From: Marinoscillum sp965229915
Lineage (GTDB): Bacteria > Bacteroidota > Bacteroidia > Cytophagales > Cyclobacteriaceae
Length of the DNA stretch: 64,000 bases
Direction: 5' to 3'
Assembly: GCF_965229915.1 (NCBI RefSeq)
Contig: NZ_CBDDJZ010000001.1
Location: 1,922,001 to 1,986,000, forward strand
Position 1 is the first letter of the stretch. Each line of letters opens with the position of its first letter. A model generated the notes under the pieces. The model made no database searches. It was not told where the DNA came from and was given only the letters and a program-made list of their open reading frames with translations. Shown here one piece after another: positions 61,532 through 64,000 of the stretch. A program made the position numbers and the translations under genes.

Positions 61532-62374
61532 TTAATCCTTGGTGCCTCTCAGCTCTATATTGTCAATGGAGATACCGTCTGCTCCCAGATCTGCACCACC
61601 TGATTTGACTACCAAATAGATGGTACCAGACTGTGAGAAGGTGACTCTTCCATCAGATGACATGAGTTCTCCTACACAGCCTACATTCAGCAGCCCACCT
61701 GAAAACTGACCATTACCACATCCGGTCCAGGTGTTTAGGCCAGCCTGGATGGGTCCGTCTGCATAGTCACTTCCAGGTTGTGGTTGAGAAGTGCCGAAGT
61801 ATACTTCAAACCACGTGTCAGTTGCCCCACTACCTGAAACCGTGGCATTGAAAGCATACTCCTTGTCGGCAATGACCTCAATGGCCTGATAGAATCCAGC
61901 ATGACCCCAACCGCCACCGGTTCCGGTCATTTTGCCATCTACCAGCTCAAATGCCACTCCATCTGTAATGGTGAATGTGGTCCAGGCGTCAGGATCGTCC
62001 ATTTTTCCTCCCACGACAATATTTCCAGCCTCAGGATCACTTGTACTCACATTGATCACTTCTACATCTGAGGTATCAGATCCTCCATTAGATGCAGTGA
62101 CCATCTGTACTTCATAATCTCCGGCATCTGGCAGAAACAGGGTATCCACTGCTTCACCTTTACTAAATCCATTGCCAGTATTCCACATGGTAATGAAAGC
62201 ATCTGGCGTAGTGTTGGTTAGTACATAGGTGTTGTTTTGGTTGGATACTGGCTCTACGGTAAAGCTTGCAGTTGGGGGTGTTCCCCCCAATGACAAGTCC
62301 TCATCTTCTGGGAAGCAGCTAGCCACTACAACAGCTACAGCTCCCATCATCATTAATATGCGTATATTTTTCAT
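61532..62374 (-). CDS. PKD-domain lipoprotein of the glucan locus (SusE-like position)
   Basis: This 280-aa lipoprotein (MMMGAVAVVVASCFPEDE) has a PKD domain at residues ~30-110 (PPTASFTVEPVSNQNNTYVL, DAGDYEVQMVTASNGGSDTS) and a C-terminal beta-sandwich (EFNATV-like pattern AFNATVSGSGATDTWFEVYF and GISIDNIELRG) resembling a carbohydrate-binding module of the CBM4/9 type. It should bind glucan at the cell surface, as laminarin-locus lipoproteins do. It follows SusD with 24 bases. Confidence 0.85.
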   Translation of the reverse strand: MKNIRILMMMGAVAVVVASCFPEDEDLSLGGTPPTASFTVEPVSNQNNTYVLTNTTPDAFITMWNTGNGFSKGEAVDTLFLPDAGDYEVQMVTASNGGSDTSDVEVINVSTSDPEAGNIVVGGKMDDPDAWTTFTITDGVAFELVDGKMTGTGGGWGHAGFYQAIEVIADKEYAFNATVSGSGATDTWFEVYFGTSQPQPGSDYADGPIQAGLNTWTGCGNGQFSGGLLNVGCVGELMSSDGRVTFSQSGTIYLVVKSGGADLGADGISIDNIELRGTKD

Positions 62375-62398
62375 CTGATCTTTTCGATTTTAGGTGAA

Positions 62399-63928
62399 TT
62401 AATAGGCAGGATCCTGCTCCAACTTACTGTCTGCAAAATCCAACTCTGATTGTGGAATAGGCAATGCATCATGCTTACCTTCTACATAGCCTCTTGGTCC
62501 CAGAATGTCGGCTGCCATACCCCATCTGACCAGATCAAACCATCGGTGTCCTTCACCTGCCAACTCGAGACGTCTTTCGCGAATGATGTTTTCAAAGGTG
62601 GCCGGAACTGGTCCTAGTCCTACTCTATTGCGTACGGCGTCCAGTAGGAGCTGTGCTCTGGTGGCGTTACCACCGCCTCGTACCAGTGCTTCTGCTTCGA
62701 GCAAGTAGGTGTCAGCCAGGCGTATTTCATATTCGTTGGTACCGAAGTTAAGCTCGAATGGCACTGTTGCATCTGCTGACCTGTTCTCCTCACGCCCGGC
62801 GAATTTTGCCAGGAAGTATCCGGTATTTTCATGTGCGTGAGTATAAGTCACGATACCCAACTGCTCCAGGCTATCTATATTGGCGATGGTAGTGGAGTAG
62901 CGTGGGTCATACACTCCCCCCTGCACAAATTCATCGACCAGACTCTGAGTGACCGTATTGAAACTCCAACCAGAAACGAAAGTCGGTGCCTGCGAAGGAT
63001 CATTGATCACGTATCCTCTTGGAGCAACCATGATTGGCATCATATTACCTTCCGTACAGCCAACACAGCCCCAGCCTCCTTGAGAAGTGGTGTTGTGACT
63101 TACCTCAAATATGGACTCAGAGTTGAATTCATTGCTCAAAAGAAAGAGGTCAGAATAGTTGTCGATCAGGGCGTATCCATAGTCATTGGCTCCTCCAGGG
63201 GTGCCATTCACTTCTTCAAACTGCTCTGCAGCCAATGCAAACTTTTCTTGCTGCAGTAACACTTTGCCGTATAGCGCATGAGCTGCGCCCTTCGTAGCTC
63301 TTCCTGCCTCTGTGGTCAGGTCTATGGTGGCTGGTAGATTCTGGATGGCATATTCCAGGTCCGCTTCCATCAACTCAAAAGCCACAGAACGCTCGTTGAC
63401 CTCTACATTGAAAATATCTGCAGCTGATACCGGCTCTTCAAATACAGGGAAGCGCTCAAAATAGCGTACCAAATCAAAGTAGTAATAGGCTCTTAGAAAC
63501 CTGACTTCACCCATGAATCGGTTTTTGAGATTTTGATCCATGTCTACTTCAGGTAATTTTTGAATGAGAATATTGGTCCTGAAAACTCCTTGATAGTTTC
63601 TATTCCAGAAGTCACCCTGTGGACCTACCACTGGATCAAGTGTGTACTTGTCCCAGACCTGCATTTCATTGATATCTGTAGGTCCACCACCTCCAGCCAT
63701 GAAATCATCCGATGCTGCATTGAGGCATGGGGTCTTCGGAACAAAACTTGCCCAACCCACCGGATCATAGGCAGCTATTAATCCATTGTAAGCCTCCTCG
63801 GCATTGCGATAGTAATTTTCCTCAAGAGCTGTTCCTTTAGGCTCCACGTTGACAAACTCGTCAGAGCAGGCGCCAAATATTCCAGCAATCAGGAACAAGG
63901 CCGTAATTCTGATATATTTCGTTTTCAT
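62399..63928 (-). CDS. SusD/RagB-family glucan-binding outer-membrane lipoprotein
   Basis: This ~509-aa protein has a lipoprotein signal (ITALFLIAGIFGACSDEFVN), FVNVEPKGTALEENYYRNAE, AEEAYNGLIAAYDP, the TPR core (GAAHALYGKVLLQQEKFALA) and a C-terminal RRLELAGEGHRWFDLVRWG and LPIPQSELDF typical of SusD. It caps the SusC porin encoded directly upstream. ATG at 63928 gives the normal signal. Confidence 0.93.
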   Translation of the reverse strand: MKTKYIRITALFLIAGIFGACSDEFVNVEPKGTALEENYYRNAEEAYNGLIAAYDPVGWASFVPKTPCLNAASDDFMAGGGGPTDINEMQVWDKYTLDPVVGPQGDFWNRNYQGVFRTNILIQKLPEVDMDQNLKNRFMGEVRFLRAYYYFDLVRYFERFPVFEEPVSAADIFNVEVNERSVAFELMEADLEYAIQNLPATIDLTTEAGRATKGAAHALYGKVLLQQEKFALAAEQFEEVNGTPGGANDYGYALIDNYSDLFLLSNEFNSESIFEVSHNTTSQGGWGCVGCTEGNMMPIMVAPRGYVINDPSQAPTFVSGWSFNTVTQSLVDEFVQGGVYDPRYSTTIANIDSLEQLGIVTYTHAHENTGYFLAKFAGREENRSADATVPFELNFGTNEYEIRLADTYLLEAEALVRGGGNATRAQLLLDAVRNRVGLGPVPATFENIIRERRLELAGEGHRWFDLVRWGMAADILGPRGYVEGKHDALPIPQSELDFADSKLEQDPAY

Positions 63929-63949
63929 AATTATTGTCTTTATCAATTC

Positions 63950-64000
63950 TTAAAATCCAACATTGATACCCACCATGAATGAACGCGCCTGTGGGTAAAT
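63950..64000 (-). CDS. SusC/RagA TonB-dependent receptor, C-terminal end only
   Basis: The last 16 codons before a TAA stop at 63950-63952 read IYPQARSFMVGINVGF, the typical final strand of a SusC barrel with a C-terminal Phe. The rest of the gene lies beyond the window. Its stop lies 21 bases before the SusD start at 63928, as expected for a SusC/SusD pair. Confidence 0.88.
   Translation of the reverse strand: MYPQARSFMVGINVGF

Overview
The window reads as chromosome of a Bacteroidota, most likely a marine or soil member of the Cytophagales. This is inferred from SusC/SusD pairs, an ECF sigma/FecR/TonB receptor cassette, a type IX secretion tail on a secreted glucanase, a group III truncated haemoglobin and a STING protein with membrane anchors. 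No rRNA is present. One intact tRNA is seen, tRNA-Ser(UGA) at 52643-52727 on the minus strand.

Layout. (1) 1-5202 is core chromosome: the end of mltG, a YbgC-type thioesterase, two YihY/BrkB membrane proteins, an XRE regulator, a truncated haemoglobin and a small secreted protein. (2) About 5746-52654 is a 47-kb integrated island. It sits at the 3' end of tRNA-Ser(UGA), has a tyrosine integrase beside the tRNA, a 13-bp copy of the tRNA 3' end at the far side (5746-5758) and paired GTTAACC repeats just inside each end. The tRNA's probable original terminator is stranded at 5715-5740, and the island supplies a replacement at 52587-52619. No relaxase, coupling protein or type IV secretion gene was recognised. 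(3) 53095-54881 is ordinary chromosome. (4) 54961-64000 is a beta-glucan utilisation locus on the minus strand: SusC (partial), SusD, a PKD lipoprotein, GH3, GH30 and GH5.

Island cargo from left to right: a small cassette with a DUF5675 protein; a frameshifted DUF6943 gene; a long non-coding stretch; a sigma-like/137-aa/ImmA-IrrE operon facing a CBASS operon (tiny basic protein, CD-NTase, E2-like protein, TM-STING); a second CD-NTase broken by an in-frame stop; an AbiE-type toxin-antitoxin pair; a WYL regulator facing a Pycsar-like operon (PLAAT/LRAT-like membrane protein, PycTM-like effector, nucleotide cyclase, E2-like protein with a SEC-C motif, then an unknown 433-aa protein); a type I restriction system with a DUF262/AAA/unknown module between hsdS and hsdR; an orphan methylase plus short specificity subunit; element maintenance genes; a DUF4238 protein and two relatives of an unknown domain; an ECF sigma/FecR/SusC/SusD/redoxin-DUF3738 cassette; two secreted proteins, one of the metallo-beta-lactamase fold; and the integrase.

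The strongest candidate for something undescribed is the 17954-20516 operon (possibly to 21867). It combines a cyclic-nucleotide defence core (cyclase plus membrane effector) with a phospholipid-acyltransferase-like membrane protein and an E2-like protein carrying a zinc-binding tail. The same island carries a second, unrelated E2-like protein in its CBASS operon. Function assignments come from motif recognition by eye, without database searches.
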